A DNA stretch of 64,000 bases, from contig JBALWS010000002.1 of NCBI GenBank assembly GCA_036960405.1, positions 1-64,000 of the forward strand. Reading direction: 5' to 3'. Shown here piece after piece: positions 34,848-44,193 of the stretch. The stretch is from Motiliproteus sp036960405 (GTDB lineage Bacteria; Pseudomonadota; Gammaproteobacteria; Pseudomonadales; Balneatricaceae). How positions within the stretch are numbered: position 1 is the first letter of the stretch; each line of letters begins with the position of its first letter. The notes under the pieces are model-generated. The model was not told the origin of the DNA. It made no database searches and worked only from the letters and a program-made list of their open reading frames with translations. The position numbers and the translations under genes were made by a program.

Positions 34848-35930
34848 TTAACGTATCTTCAACGAGGCCAGTCCGACCAGCACCAAAATAACGGTGATGA
34901 TCCAAAACCGCACAATCACGCGCGGCTCGGGCCAGCCTTTCAATTCAAAATGATGATGTATCGGTGCCATACGGAAAATGCGTCGCCCGGTCAACTTGAA
35001 CGACCCGACCTGCAGGATCACCGATACGGTCTCCATCACGAACACGCCACCCATGATCACCAACACCAGCTCCTGCCGCACGATCACCGCCACGACACCG
35101 AGCGCAGCACCGAGTGCCAAAGCGCCGACATCACCCATAAACACTTGCGCTGGGTAGGTGTTAAACCATAGGAATCCCAGTCCGGCCCCGACCATCGAGC
35201 CGCAGAAGACAATCAACTCACCAGAACCGGCGACATAAGGAATCTGCAGATACTGGGCAAATTTGACGTTACCGCTGAGGTAACAAAACACCGCTAGCGC
35301 TCCCGCCACAAGCACCGTCGGCATGATCGCCAAACCATCCAGACCATCGGTCAGGTTGACGGCGTTGGAGGTACCGACGATGACAAAATAGGTCAGTACG
35401 ATAAACGCCAGCCCCATCTCAATCGAAATATCCTTAATAAAGGGCACGATCAGCTGGGTCTCAACAGGGCTAGACGCGGTCACATACAACGCCACAGCCG
35501 CACCCACACCTCCCACCGACTGCCACAAATATTTCCACCGGGCCGGTAGTCCACGCGAGTTTTTCTCCACCACTTTGCGATAATCGTCGACCCAACCCAC
35601 GGCACCAAACAGCAGCGTCACTACCAAAGAGATCCATACATAGCGGTTACTCAAATCGCTCCATAGCAGGGTACTGACCGCAATCGCAATGATGATCAAC
35701 GCCCCCCCCATGGTTGGCGTCCCAGCCTTACTCAGGTGACTTTGCGGGCCATCGTCGCGCACCGACTGGCCGATCTGATAATGCTGCAGCTTACGGATCA
35801 TCATCGGACCAAACACCACCGAGATCACCAGCGCCGTCAACACCCCGAGAATGCCCCGCAGCGTTAGATACTGGAATACGGAGAAACCACTGATATAGCC
35901 CGACAGCAGGTCCGATAGTATGAGCAACAT
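34848..35930 (-). CDS. mraY: phospho-N-acetylmuramoyl-pentapeptide transferase MraY
   Basis: 360-residue polytopic enzyme that transfers phospho-MurNAc-pentapeptide to undecaprenyl phosphate (lipid I). About ten spans. Signatures: GTPTMGG, DDYRKVV with catalytic aspartates, NLTDGLDGLA and APIHHHFELKGWPE. A 13 bp gap follows before murD; murF ends 7 bp upstream. Confidence 0.97.
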   Translation of the reverse strand: MLLILSDLLSGYISGFSVFQYLTLRGILGVLTALVISVVFGPMMIRKLQHYQIGQSVRDDGPQSHLSKAGTPTMGGALIIIAIAVSTLLWSDLSNRYVWISLVVTLLFGAVGWVDDYRKVVEKNSRGLPARWKYLWQSVGGVGAAVALYVTASSPVETQLIVPFIKDISIEMGLAFIVLTYFVIVGTSNAVNLTDGLDGLAIMPTVLVAGALAVFCYLSGNVKFAQYLQIPYVAGSGELIVFCGSMVGAGLGFLWFNTYPAQVFMGDVGALALGAALGVVAVIVRQELVLVIMGGVFVMETVSVILQVGSFKLTGRRIFRMAPIHHHFELKGWPEPRVIVRFWIITVILVLVGLASLKIR

Positions 35931-35937
35931 GTGCCGT

Positions 35938-37305
35938 TTACCCCTTATTCATCAAGCCGCTTACGACCTGTTCCATCGCGGCGCTACGCGAGCCTTTGAC
36001 CAACACCGAGGTATTGGCGTCGAGCTTCGGTTCCAGTGCAGCCAGCAATGCTGATTTATCTTCAAAAGATTGGGCCTCTCCCTGCCCCTGCTGAGCAAAA
36101 GCCTCAGCCGTCGCAGCAGCCAGGGTGCCGACCGTATACACCGCATCAAGCTGCTGCTCTGCAGCGAACCGTCCCAGCTCGGCGTGCAGGTTGGTTGCAT
36201 CGGGACCGAGTTCGGCCATATTCCCCAACACCAGCAACCGCTTGCCCGGCAACGATGCCAATACCTTGATCGCTGCTTTGACCGACTCTGGGTTGGCGTT
36301 ATAGCTGTCATCAATGATGCGCGCACCAGCGATACCGGTTTGAGCGGCTAAACGCCCCGCTACCCCACGGTAGCTGGCCAATCCCTGACAGATCTGCTCC
36401 AGACTGAATCCTAACGCCTCCGCCGCGGATGCTGCCGCGAGTGCGTTGGCTACCATATGCAGCCCCATCACCTTCAACTCAACCTGAGCCTGTCCCGCAT
36501 TGGTGTTCAATGTAAAGCGGCAACAGCCGTTGTCGGTGGTCTCTAAGTCGCTGGCAAACAGATCTGCCAGCGATGAGTTGAGGCTGAAGGTGCGTAACTT
36601 GCGCCCCTCGAGTCGATCCAGCCAGAAACCGGCGTTGGCATCGTCAAGGTTGACCACCGCCACACCGTCGGGCTTGAGTCCGTCAAAGATCTCACCCTTG
36701 GCTTCTACCACCCCTTGCAGACTGCCAAAGCCTTCTAGGTGAGCCGCAGCGGCATTGTTCAGAATCGCTATATCGGGCTGAGTCAGGTCAGTGGTATAAG
36801 CGATCTCACCTTTGGCACTGGCTCCGAGTTCCACCACCGCAAATCGATGTTCGGGCTGTAGCGCCAGCAATGTCAGCGGTGCGCCGATATCGTTGTTAAG
36901 ATTGCCTCGGGTAGCCAGTACGCTGGCCTGCTGCTGCAGCACCCGAGCCAGCATCTCTTTGACGCTGGTTTTACCACTACTACCGGTAACCGCCACCACT
37001 GGGCAGGTGAACGCCTGCCGGTGCAGCTTCGCCAACAGGCCTAAGGTGATACGGCTATCTTTGACAACCAATTGCGGCAGCTCATCGGGCTGCAGTTCGG
37101 TCACAATCGCGGCGACAGCCCCAGCGCTGCGAGCCTGCTCGACAAACTGGTTACCGTCAAAGTTGGGACCACTGAGCGCGACAAACAGGTCTCCCGCTTT
37201 AAGACTACGGGTATCAGAACAAACGCCTTTGATCGACGCCTCACCCTGTCGACTTAACGCCTCGAGCGGCGACTCTAATTGGCTTAAGGTCCAGTTAGTG
37301 AGCAT
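35938..37305 (-). CDS. murF: UDP-MurNAc-tripeptide D-Ala-D-Ala ligase MurF
   Basis: 455-residue Mur ligase completing the pentapeptide. Motifs: CSDTRSLKAGDLFVAL, Walker A GSSGKTSVKEML, ELGASAKGEIAYT, DDSYNANPESV and VLGNMAELG. It overlaps the 3' end of murE by 11 bases, implying coupled translation. Cytoplasmic; normal length. Confidence 0.96.
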   Translation of the reverse strand: MLTNWTLSQLESPLEALSRQGEASIKGVCSDTRSLKAGDLFVALSGPNFDGNQFVEQARSAGAVAAIVTELQPDELPQLVVKDSRITLGLLAKLHRQAFTCPVVAVTGSSGKTSVKEMLARVLQQQASVLATRGNLNNDIGAPLTLLALQPEHRFAVVELGASAKGEIAYTTDLTQPDIAILNNAAAAHLEGFGSLQGVVEAKGEIFDGLKPDGVAVVNLDDANAGFWLDRLEGRKLRTFSLNSSLADLFASDLETTDNGCCRFTLNTNAGQAQVELKVMGLHMVANALAAASAAEALGFSLEQICQGLASYRGVAGRLAAQTGIAGARIIDDSYNANPESVKAAIKVLASLPGKRLLVLGNMAELGPDATNLHAELGRFAAEQQLDAVYTVGTLAAATAEAFAQQGQGEAQSFEDKSALLAALEPKLDANTSVLVKGSRSAAMEQVVSGLMNKG

Positions 37306-38782
37306 CGGTCACCCCCAAACACTGACGGACTATTTGAATATCGCTGAAAGGGTGACGTACACCCATAATCTCTTGGTAATCCTCGTGCCCTTTGCCCGCG
37401 ACCAATACAATATCTCCGGCTGCGGCTTGGTTGATCGTGTCCTCAATCGCTTGGCGTCGATCTACCTGGCGTAATACTTCGCAGTTCTGGGTCAAGCCGT
37501 CCATCACCTCGTCAATAATTGTCTCTGGGTCTTCGCTGCGCGGATTATCGCTGGTGACCACCAACCGGTCCGCACGCTGTGCGGCGGCTTGCGCCATCAA
37601 CGGTCGCTTGCCACGATCCCGATCACCGCCGCAACCAAACAAACACCAAAGCTGGCCGTCACAGTGCTGGCGTAGCGACGCCAAGGCCTTATCCAATGCG
37701 TCCGGCGTATGCGCATAATCGACCACCACCAGCGGTTGACCCGGTACGGTAAAGACCTGCATCCGCCCTTCAACCCCGGTTAACCGGTTTAACGAAGCCA
37801 GCGCTTGCTGTGGCTCAACACCACTGTTTACCAACACCGCCAACGCAGTCAGCAGGTTGTACAAATTAAACTGCCCCAACAGCGGGCTATTCACCACCAG
37901 CGCGCCCCACGGGCTGTCGATTTCGGCCTGGATTCCGTGCTGGTTGAGTTTGCTGTTGACTATACGTAGCTGTTTGGCACCGTCCAGCGGGCGCGCTCCA
38001 ATAGCTATCGCCTCAACCCCTTGAGGAAGGCGCGACCACAAAGTCCGGCCAAAATCGTCATCGGTATTGATCACCGCCTGACTGATACCGGTTTCAAGAA
38101 ACAGCCGCGCCTTAGCTTCGGCGTACGCCTCCATCGATCCGTGGTAATCGAGATGATCGCGGCTCAGATTGGTAAACACCGCCTGATCGAACGCGACTTC
38201 GGCTACGCGTTGCTGCTCAAGCGCGTGCGACGACACCTCCATCGCCACGACTTGCGCAGCCTGATCTCGGAGCTGCGCCAACAACTGCTGCAGTCGCACC
38301 GCATCTGGCGTGGTATGGGTCGCCGACTGCAAAGCACCGACAAAACCGTTGCCGGTAGTACCGATCAGCGCAGTTTTTTGTCCAAGCTGGGTTAATGCCT
38401 GGGCGACAAAATGACTGCACGAGGTTTTACCGTTGGTGCCGGTAATGCCGATCATCTGCATCGATAGGCTGGGCTGCTGATAAAACCGACTGGCCAGTTG
38501 TGCTTGGCATTGGTTTAGGCCTGCCAATTCGATCAAAGGCACCCCCGGATCGGCTATTCCCGAGCCATTTTCACAGACCACCGCCACCGCGCCCTGAGCC
38601 ACGGCCGAGTCAATACACCGGGTACCATCATGATGCTCACCACGACAGGCCAGAAACAGATCGCCGCCCTGAATGCGGCGGCTGTCGTTACTGATTCCGG
38701 TAATCGTCTGCGCGGCTATCCCCGGCGGCATATTGCTAGCGGGAAGCAACGTTTGCAGTGTCATTTGGTAGGCAGCGCTCAT
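37295..38782 (-). CDS. murE: UDP-MurNAc-L-Ala-D-Glu meso-diaminopimelate ligase MurE
   Basis: About 495-residue Mur ligase. Walker A is GTNGKTSCSHF, followed by VAMEVSSHAL and the substrate-specificity motif TSDNPRSEDP. The DNPR sequence indicates meso-diaminopimelate rather than lysine, as expected for a Gram-negative cell wall. The frame extends to 38794, but the ATG at 38782 overlaps the ftsI stop as ATGA and is preferred. Confidence 0.96.
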   Translation of the reverse strand: MSAAYQMTLQTLLPASNMPPGIAAQTITGISNDSRRIQGGDLFLACRGEHHDGTRCIDSAVAQGAVAVVCENGSGIADPGVPLIELAGLNQCQAQLASRFYQQPSLSMQMIGITGTNGKTSCSHFVAQALTQLGQKTALIGTTGNGFVGALQSATHTTPDAVRLQQLLAQLRDQAAQVVAMEVSSHALEQQRVAEVAFDQAVFTNLSRDHLDYHGSMEAYAEAKARLFLETGISQAVINTDDDFGRTLWSRLPQGVEAIAIGARPLDGAKQLRIVNSKLNQHGIQAEIDSPWGALVVNSPLLGQFNLYNLLTALAVLVNSGVEPQQALASLNRLTGVEGRMQVFTVPGQPLVVVDYAHTPDALDKALASLRQHCDGQLWCLFGCGGDRDRGKRPLMAQAAAQRADRLVVTSDNPRSEDPETIIDEVMDGLTQNCEVLRQVDRRQAIEDTINQAAAGDIVLVAGKGHEDYQEIMGVRHPFSDIQIVRQCLGVTDAH

Positions 38783-40488
38783 GGGCTTTTCCACGCTAGC
38801 TGCTGTTCGATCGGCAAGCCCAGTTTGTCTGGGGCCACATTCATCAAACGCAGGGTTCCGGCCATGATTCGTGAAAATACCGGTGCTGCGACTTCGCCGC
38901 CGTAGTACTCCTGCCCCTTCGGTTCATCAACCACCACGATGGCAACAAAGCGAGGATTCTGGACCGGCGCCACCCCAGCAAACACCGCTACGTACTGATC
39001 TTCTTCGTAACCGTTACTGCCCACCTTGTGGACGGTACCGGTCTTACCACCAACGCGAAACGCGGGCACCTGCGCCCGACTTCCGGTACCACCTTTTAGC
39101 GTCACCTGCTCCATCATGTCCAAGACTTGACGCGCAACGCGCTCGGGCATGATCCGCTCGCCCGGCATCGGCTGTTCGGTTTTAAGCAACGACAAGCTGC
39201 GTTTGATTCCGCCGCCACCAAAGGCCATGTACGCTTGCGCCAACTGCAAAGGGGTCACAGACAAGCCGTAGCCGTACGACATGGTGGCGCGTTCCACCAC
39301 CCGCTTCTCTGGAACATGCGGTAACTTGCCGACCCGCTCGCCCGGGAAACCACTGCCGGTTGCCCGTCCTAAGCCGGCGTTAAAAAACATGTTGCGAACC
39401 GTGCCAGACTCGAGGCTCAGCGCCAACTTGGTGGCACCGACATTACTGGATTTGCTGATAATATGGCTCAGATCCAGCACCCCATAATTACGGTGATCGC
39501 GGATAGTGCGGCGCTTAATACGGATATAACCCGGCGAGGTATCGATCTTACTCCGGCTGTTGTATTTGCCGCTGGCCATGGCCGCAGCGATGGTCAACGG
39601 CTTCATCGTCGAACCGGGTTCAAAGGTATCGGTCGTGGCTCGGTTACGCAGATGGGACACTTTGAGGTTGCTGCGATCATTGGGGTTATACGAAGGTTGG
39701 TTGACCATCGCCAGCACTTCGCCGGTCTCAACATCCAGCACCACTGCCGAACCAGATCGGGCTTTATGCTGCTGCACCGCAGCCTTGAGCTCGCGATACG
39801 CGAGGTACTGAACCCGCAGGTCGATACTCAGGGTCAGATCCTGGCCGGGGTCGGCTTGCTTCAAATCCTGAATATCTTTGATGGTGCGACCAAGGCGATC
39901 TTTGAGCACCCGTTTGCTGCCTTTCTCGCCCCGCAACCATTCATCGTAAGCCAGCTCCATCCCTTCCTGGCCACTGCCGTCGACATTGGTAAAACCCACC
40001 AGGTGGGTCGCCACTTCCGCAGCCGGGTAATAGCGCTTGTATTCGTTCTGGCTATACACACCAGGAATCCCCAGCGCTGCAACTTGATCGGCGTCGGAAG
40101 GTGCCATTTGCCGGCGCAGGTAGACAAACTTCTTATTAACGCTTTTTTTGATCAACCGTTGTAGTCGTTTTTCAGACATCTCCAACGCCAGCGCCAACAA
40201 TCGAACCTGAGACGAATCGGCGACAAATTCACGCGGATCAAACCAGGTGCTTTTTACCGGCGCACTGACCGCCAACGGCTCCCCATTGCGATCCAAAATC
40301 ATCCCTCGATGCGCAGGAATACCTACCACCCGAAGACTACGGGCGTCACCTTGATCCTTTAGGAAGTCATCTTCGAACAGATGCAAAAAGACAATCCGCG
40401 ACGCCACCACCAACGCTAACGCAGACAGCATCAGCAACACCAAGCGAAAGCGCCAAGTGTAAGGCAAAGAAGTGGCCTGAGCCGTCAT
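38779..40488 (-). CDS. ftsI: septal peptidoglycan transpeptidase FtsI (PBP3)
   Basis: 569-residue class B penicillin-binding protein. One N-terminal span (about residues 13-32, LVLLMLSALALVVASRIV), then the pedestal domain and the transpeptidase. The active-site Ser is in STMKPL, with SSN and KTGTVHKV as the second and third motifs. It cross-links septal wall with FtsW. It overlaps murE and abuts ftsL. Confidence 0.97.
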   Translation of the reverse strand: MTAQATSLPYTWRFRLVLLMLSALALVVASRIVFLHLFEDDFLKDQGDARSLRVVGIPAHRGMILDRNGEPLAVSAPVKSTWFDPREFVADSSQVRLLALALEMSEKRLQRLIKKSVNKKFVYLRRQMAPSDADQVAALGIPGVYSQNEYKRYYPAAEVATHLVGFTNVDGSGQEGMELAYDEWLRGEKGSKRVLKDRLGRTIKDIQDLKQADPGQDLTLSIDLRVQYLAYRELKAAVQQHKARSGSAVVLDVETGEVLAMVNQPSYNPNDRSNLKVSHLRNRATTDTFEPGSTMKPLTIAAAMASGKYNSRSKIDTSPGYIRIKRRTIRDHRNYGVLDLSHIISKSSNVGATKLALSLESGTVRNMFFNAGLGRATGSGFPGERVGKLPHVPEKRVVERATMSYGYGLSVTPLQLAQAYMAFGGGGIKRSLSLLKTEQPMPGERIMPERVARQVLDMMEQVTLKGGTGSRAQVPAFRVGGKTGTVHKVGSNGYEEDQYVAVFAGVAPVQNPRFVAIVVVDEPKGQEYYGGEVAAPVFSRIMAGTLRLMNVAPDKLGLPIEQQLAWKSP

Positions 40489-40815
40489 CTAGCGAACCAC
40501 CACAATTTCATCAGGCGAAGGAACATACATATCCAACCGCTGGGTTACTGTTTTTTCAATTCGACTATGCGCAGCCAGCGCACTCTGCTCTAACAGCAAC
40601 TGCCCCCACTCAACCTCCAGCGCATTACGCTGCTGAAACAACTGCTGCTGAGTATTAAATGCTTGGCGATAGAGAAAGGCGCTGTAGATCACCGACAACG
40701 CGCTCAACACCATCGCCGCAAACAACACCATCAACACCAGCGCCTTCCACGACACACTTAGACCTGCCGCCTGGGTGCCGATCTCGCTCGCTCTGCTGAC
40801 AATACGTTTGACCAT
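40489..40815 (-). CDS. ftsL: cell division protein FtsL
   Basis: 108-residue bitopic protein: basic cytoplasmic tail, one span (about residues 28-48, ALVLMVLFAAMVLSALSVIY) and a periplasmic coiled coil (QAFNTQQQLFQQRNALEVEW). FtsL proteins are poorly conserved; the call rests on topology and the position between rsmH and ftsI. Confidence 0.9.
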   Translation of the reverse strand: MVKRIVSRASEIGTQAAGLSVSWKALVLMVLFAAMVLSALSVIYSAFLYRQAFNTQQQLFQQRNALEVEWGQLLLEQSALAAHSRIEKTVTQRLDMYVPSPDEIVVVR

Positions 40816-40821
40816 AATTTG

Positions 40822-41757
40822 CTATGCCAGTTTTTCCGCAATGCGCATAATCGCACTACGGGAACGCACATTGTCGCCCAACTCTTGGTCGCTGGCTTTG
40901 CGGGCCTTACCCACTGCCTTCAGTCGCTGATTCAACATCGACTGTGGTACCGGCAGACCCGGTGGCGCTTCATCCCCACGGACATGTTTACGTATAAACC
41001 GCTTAACGATCCGATCCTCAAGCGAGTGAAAGCTGATAACAACCAGCCTGCCACCCACCTTGAGCCCCTCCAGCGCTTGTTCTAAACAAGCGGTCAGATC
41101 ATCCAGCTCACTGTTTATAAATATACGTATGCCCTGAAACGCCCGGGTCGCCGGGTTCTTGCCTCTTTCCCACTTGGGATTTGCCACCTTAACGATCTCG
41201 GCCAAACGGCCGGTGGTCGTTATCGGCTTAATCTGTCGCTCGGCTACAATCGCTCGAGCAATGCGCCGCGAATAGCGCTCTTCGCCGTAGAGATACATCA
41301 CATCGGCGATCTCTTTCTCACCTGCCCGCGCTATCCACTGCGCCGCACTCTCTCCGACCCCGGGATTCATGCGCATATCCAGCGGCCCGTCGTTCAAAAA
41401 ACTAAAGCCACGCTCGGGATCATCCAACTGCGGCGACGAGACCCCTAGATCGAGCAGCACGCCATCCAGCTCGCCCATCAAACCACGCTGCTCAAGCTCT
41501 CGAGCCAACTCGGCAAAAGAGTCATGCACGATTTCAAACCGACCATCCTGCTGACACAGTTCCTCGGCAACAGCGATCGCCTGCGGGTCTTTATCAAACC
41601 CGATCAGCCGCCCAGCATCGCCCAGCTGAGATAAAATCAAATGCGAATGACCGCCTCGACCGAACGTTCCGTCAACATAACTGCCCGCAGGGTCGGTTAT
41701 CAGCAGCTCGACCGCTTCATCCAGCAATACTGTCTTGTGCTTGAACTCGTTACTCAT
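40822..41757 (-). CDS. rsmH: 16S rRNA m4C1402 methyltransferase RsmH
   Basis: 311-residue SAM-dependent enzyme (formerly MraW) that N4-methylates C1402 of 16S rRNA. Motifs: HKTVLLDEAVELL, YVDGTFGRGGHS, FDKDPQA, LLDLGVSSPQLDD and VISFHSLEDRIVK. A GTG one codon upstream is possible; ATG 41757, after AAGGG, is preferred. It lies nine bases after mraZ. Confidence 0.96.
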   Translation of the reverse strand: MSNEFKHKTVLLDEAVELLITDPAGSYVDGTFGRGGHSHLILSQLGDAGRLIGFDKDPQAIAVAEELCQQDGRFEIVHDSFAELARELEQRGLMGELDGVLLDLGVSSPQLDDPERGFSFLNDGPLDMRMNPGVGESAAQWIARAGEKEIADVMYLYGEERYSRRIARAIVAERQIKPITTTGRLAEIVKVANPKWERGKNPATRAFQGIRIFINSELDDLTACLEQALEGLKVGGRLVVISFHSLEDRIVKRFIRKHVRGDEAPPGLPVPQSMLNQRLKAVGKARKASDQELGDNVRSRSAIMRIAEKLA

Positions 41758-41766
41758 CACCAGCCC

Positions 41767-42222
41767 TTACAGCGACAGATCATTCAACTCACCCAGCACC
41801 GCTTCGGTGTCTGCAGATGAATCCATATATGCATCTCGGGTCTCGAGCCACTTGTGCTCAGACCAGATCTCAAATTTATTTCCTTGCCCCAGCAACACTA
41901 CGCGCCGGTCAATCTCGGCAAAGTCACGCAACGGCGCTGACAACAAAAGTCGTCCGTTGCCGTCCATATCCACCTCGGTGGCATGCCCTAGCACCGTACG
42001 CCGTAGCAGCCGACCGGATTGCGAGTAACTGGGCAACGCGACGATCTTCTCCTGGACTAGATCCCACTCGGGTTTGGTATGCAGCGTTAGACACTTATCT
42101 AACGGGTCTATCGTCACAAACAACTTACCCTCGCAGCAGTCAGCAAGACGCTCACGGTAGCGCGTTGGCATAGCCATGCGCCCCTTCGCATCAAGATTGA
42201 TCTCACTGACTCCGCTAAACAT
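41767..42222 (-). CDS. mraZ: transcriptional regulator MraZ
   Basis: 151-residue protein with two SpoVT/AbrB-like (MraZ) domains forming a ring. Signatures: LDAKGRMAMPTRYRERL in the first half and VDMDGNGRLLLSAPLRDF in the second. In E. coli MraZ represses the dcw promoter by binding GTGGG repeats; such repeats stand directly upstream here. First gene of the dcw operon. Confidence 0.96.
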   Translation of the reverse strand: MFSGVSEINLDAKGRMAMPTRYRERLADCCEGKLFVTIDPLDKCLTLHTKPEWDLVQEKIVALPSYSQSGRLLRRTVLGHATEVDMDGNGRLLLSAPLRDFAEIDRRVVLLGQGNKFEIWSEHKWLETRDAYMDSSADTEAVLGELNDLSL

Positions 42223-42244
42223 CGCCCGTACCTAACCCCAAAAA

Positions 42245-42309
42245 ACCACTTTTACCCACATTTACCCACTATAGCACACCAAGCAAGATACACTACCACT
42301 TTCACCCAC
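42245..42309 (-). promoter_or_regulatory. MraZ box array at the dcw promoter
   Basis: On the minus strand, GTGGG/GTGGT boxes start at ten-base steps: 42245-42249, 42255-42259 and 42265-42269 near the gene, and 42295-42299 and 42305-42309 upstream. A degenerate GTGTG stands in phase at 42275-42279. This matches the known MraZ operator spacing (five-base boxes separated by five bases). Confidence 0.85.
42268..42276 (-). promoter_or_regulatory. extended -10 of the dcw promoter
   Basis: TGC-TATAGT on the minus strand is an extended -10 hexamer. No good -35 is found 17 bases upstream, which an extended -10 can tolerate. The MraZ boxes overlap both the -10 and the expected start site, consistent with repression by MraZ. 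Confidence 0.65.
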
Positions 42310-42610
42310 CGTCCAAGGCACTCTGATAGCTGTTTGTCCTAGGTCATGAAATCAACACATACAGAAGTGATGTTCACTCAAGAAAAAATATAATTAATTC
42401 AATGCAATCAACAAGATAAGAAGCGCGTGCAATTTCAGAGATCCACTTTTAAAGCGCGACAAAATGAGTAAAACAGCGCTAGCGGAAGCGACGATTGCAG
42501 CCTTTGCGGTTTCGCTTGGTTCGTGAGCCCAAGTCGATGATAATGTCGAACTTTCCCACCCTCATTGGACTCGATATCAGGCTCCAGCAACCGAGAACCT
42601 CACAACGCTC

Positions 42611-43783
42611 ATGACACCTATTCACCCTCTTGCTCAGCTTGGATCTCTCGACACCGAAACATTTTTACGCGAGTACTGGCAGCGCAAACCCTGCTTATTT
42701 CGCAACGCCTTTGCCGAGCCTATCGAAGTCGCCAGTCCCGATGAGCTAGCTGGCATGGCCTGTGAAGACGCCATCGAATCACGATTACTGATTAGCGACC
42801 CCAGCAGTGGCAAGTTCGAGTTGCGCCAAGGCCCCTTTGCCGAACAACTGTTTGAAGAACTGCCCAGCAGCCACTGGACGCTACTGATTCAAGGCGTGGA
42901 TCTGTGGCTGCCCGAAGCCGCCGACCTGGTAGAGCGTTTCAAATTTATTCCAAACTGGCGCCTGGATGATCTGATGATCAGCTTTGCGACCCGAGGTGGC
43001 GGTGTCGGACCGCACTACGACAACTACGATGTGTTCATTATCCAGACCCAAGGCCGACGCCGCTGGGAGATAGGCGGACACTACCGGGAACAAGACAGCG
43101 AATTTTTAGCCGACCAGCCGGTAAAAATCCTCAAGCACTGGCAGCCCGAGCAGAGCTGGGATCTCGAACCTGGAGATATGATCTATATCCCGCCAAGGGT
43201 CGGCCACAACGGCATCGCTCTGACCGATGACTGCATCAACTATTCGGTGGGCTATCGCGCCCCCCATGCAACCGAGATGCTCACTCACCTGGCGGAATAC
43301 TGTACCCACCACTGCCCCGACGAACTGCGCTACAGCGACCCCAAACTCGGATTAAGAGCTCATACTGGCGAGATCCAAGCCGACGACCTAGATCGGGTCC
43401 AGCAATTATTACAGAAACTGATTGGCGATCCGAATCAACTACAACGCTGGTGGGGAGAATACGTTACCGAAGCCAAGCACCCCGAACACGACAACACCGA
43501 AGAGCCCCTCAGCCACGGGCAATTACACCAGCAGCTCGAACAAAGCGATTCGGTTCGTCGAAGCGAGGGCGTGCGAATAGCCTATTCCAGGCATGCCCAG
43601 GGCGGCTACCTGTTTGCCGAAGGTCGGTACTTTGAATTGGAGCCAGCAGTGATTCCGCTGGCAGAGTTATTGAGCGATCAGAATCGCTATACAACCGAGC
43701 AGATAGCGACTTGGCTAAAACAACCCCAAGCGTTAGAGATTCTATTGGCGCTATTTTCCCGAGACCAACTGTACTGCCTGTAA
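42611..43783 (+). CDS. roxA: 50S ribosomal protein L16 arginine 3-hydroxylase (RoxA/YcfD-like)
   Basis: 390-residue cupin-4 (JmjC-like) Fe(II)/2-oxoglutarate oxygenase. The iron ligands are in GPHYDNYDVF (HxD) and PPRVGHNGIAL (distal His). LLIQGVDLWLPE and ISFATRGGGVGPH are typical of the ribosomal oxygenase family that hydroxylates L16 on an arginine. Cytoplasmic. It is divergent from mraZ; no ribosome-binding site stands out before ATG 42611. Confidence 0.9.
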   Translation: MTPIHPLAQLGSLDTETFLREYWQRKPCLFRNAFAEPIEVASPDELAGMACEDAIESRLLISDPSSGKFELRQGPFAEQLFEELPSSHWTLLIQGVDLWLPEAADLVERFKFIPNWRLDDLMISFATRGGGVGPHYDNYDVFIIQTQGRRRWEIGGHYREQDSEFLADQPVKILKHWQPEQSWDLEPGDMIYIPPRVGHNGIALTDDCINYSVGYRAPHATEMLTHLAEYCTHHCPDELRYSDPKLGLRAHTGEIQADDLDRVQQLLQKLIGDPNQLQRWWGEYVTEAKHPEHDNTEEPLSHGQLHQQLEQSDSVRRSEGVRIAYSRHAQGGYLFAEGRYFELEPAVIPLAELLSDQNRYTTEQIATWLKQPQALEILLALFSRDQLYCL

Positions 43784-43788
43784 CATTC

Positions 43789-44022
43789 TTAATGAGTGTC
43801 AGCCGGTTCCGAATCGATACTGAAGTCGCGTCCGCACAAACAATCATCAACCGATTTCATCCGATCAACAGACTGGCTTAACTCTGCTGATCGGAGCAAA
43901 GAATGGGAACCTTGCTGACGGACACGCCCCGCTTCTTGACCGCTAGGGCATGCGCTTCGACCCGGATGACAAAAGACGCAATGACAATCCGCACATTCAG
44001 ACACACTTACTGTACCAGCCAT
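43789..44022 (-). CDS. small Cys-rich hypothetical protein
   Basis: 77-residue ORF I do not recognise. It has CADCHCVFC near residues 10-18, a further Cys at about 25 and a CLCG near 62, suggesting a metal-binding fold. AAGGGG lies five bases before the ATG, and a TATACT -10-like hexamer is present on the minus strand about 35 bp upstream (plus 44053-44058), which support expression. It lies convergent to roxA with a five-base gap, and a palindrome cluster stands just upstream. It could still be a chance ORF. Confidence 0.45.
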   Translation of the reverse strand: MAGTVSVSECADCHCVFCHPGRSACPSGQEAGRVRQQGSHSLLRSAELSQSVDRMKSVDDCLCGRDFSIDSEPADTH

Positions 44023-44060
44023 AACACCCCTTCTTCTCGCCCAAGCTCAAACAGTATAAG

Positions 44061-44084
44061 TTATCACTAAATGATAATTTATCA
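44061..44084. promoter_or_regulatory. triple TTATCA/TGATAA operator-like cluster
   Basis: Three alternating half-sites: TTATCA at 44061-44066, TGATAA at 44072-44077 and TTATCA at 44079-44084. The last two form the perfect 13 bp palindrome TGATAATTTATCA, which resembles the core of a Fur site but lacks its outer bases. It lies between the small Cys-rich ORF and the broken chemoreceptor. Confidence 0.4.
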
Positions 44085-44193
44085 AATCGATCTATGCTTA
44101 TGAGGCTTTTTTCGCCTTCTGGGTATTTTACCTAAGTCGTCGCAATAGCCCTTCTGCCTATGATCCGCGCAACGATCCATTTGAAGGAAATAC

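Larger units (their letters stand above)
42223..42610. other. mraZ/roxA divergent intergenic region
   Basis: 388 bp. The mraZ-proximal 90 bp hold the dcw promoter and MraZ-type boxes. The remaining part up to roxA has no recognisable gene, RNA or clear promoter; I see no RNase P RNA signature here, although rnpB lies near mraZ in some relatives. Confidence 0.6.

Noticed and set aside
42223..42610. RNase P RNA near mraZ
   Set aside because: The gap is too short and lacks the conserved RNase P segments.
44072..44084. FNR site
   Set aside because: TGATAATTTATCA has five bases between TGAT and ATCA, not the four of an FNR box, and lacks the outer TT/AA on one side.
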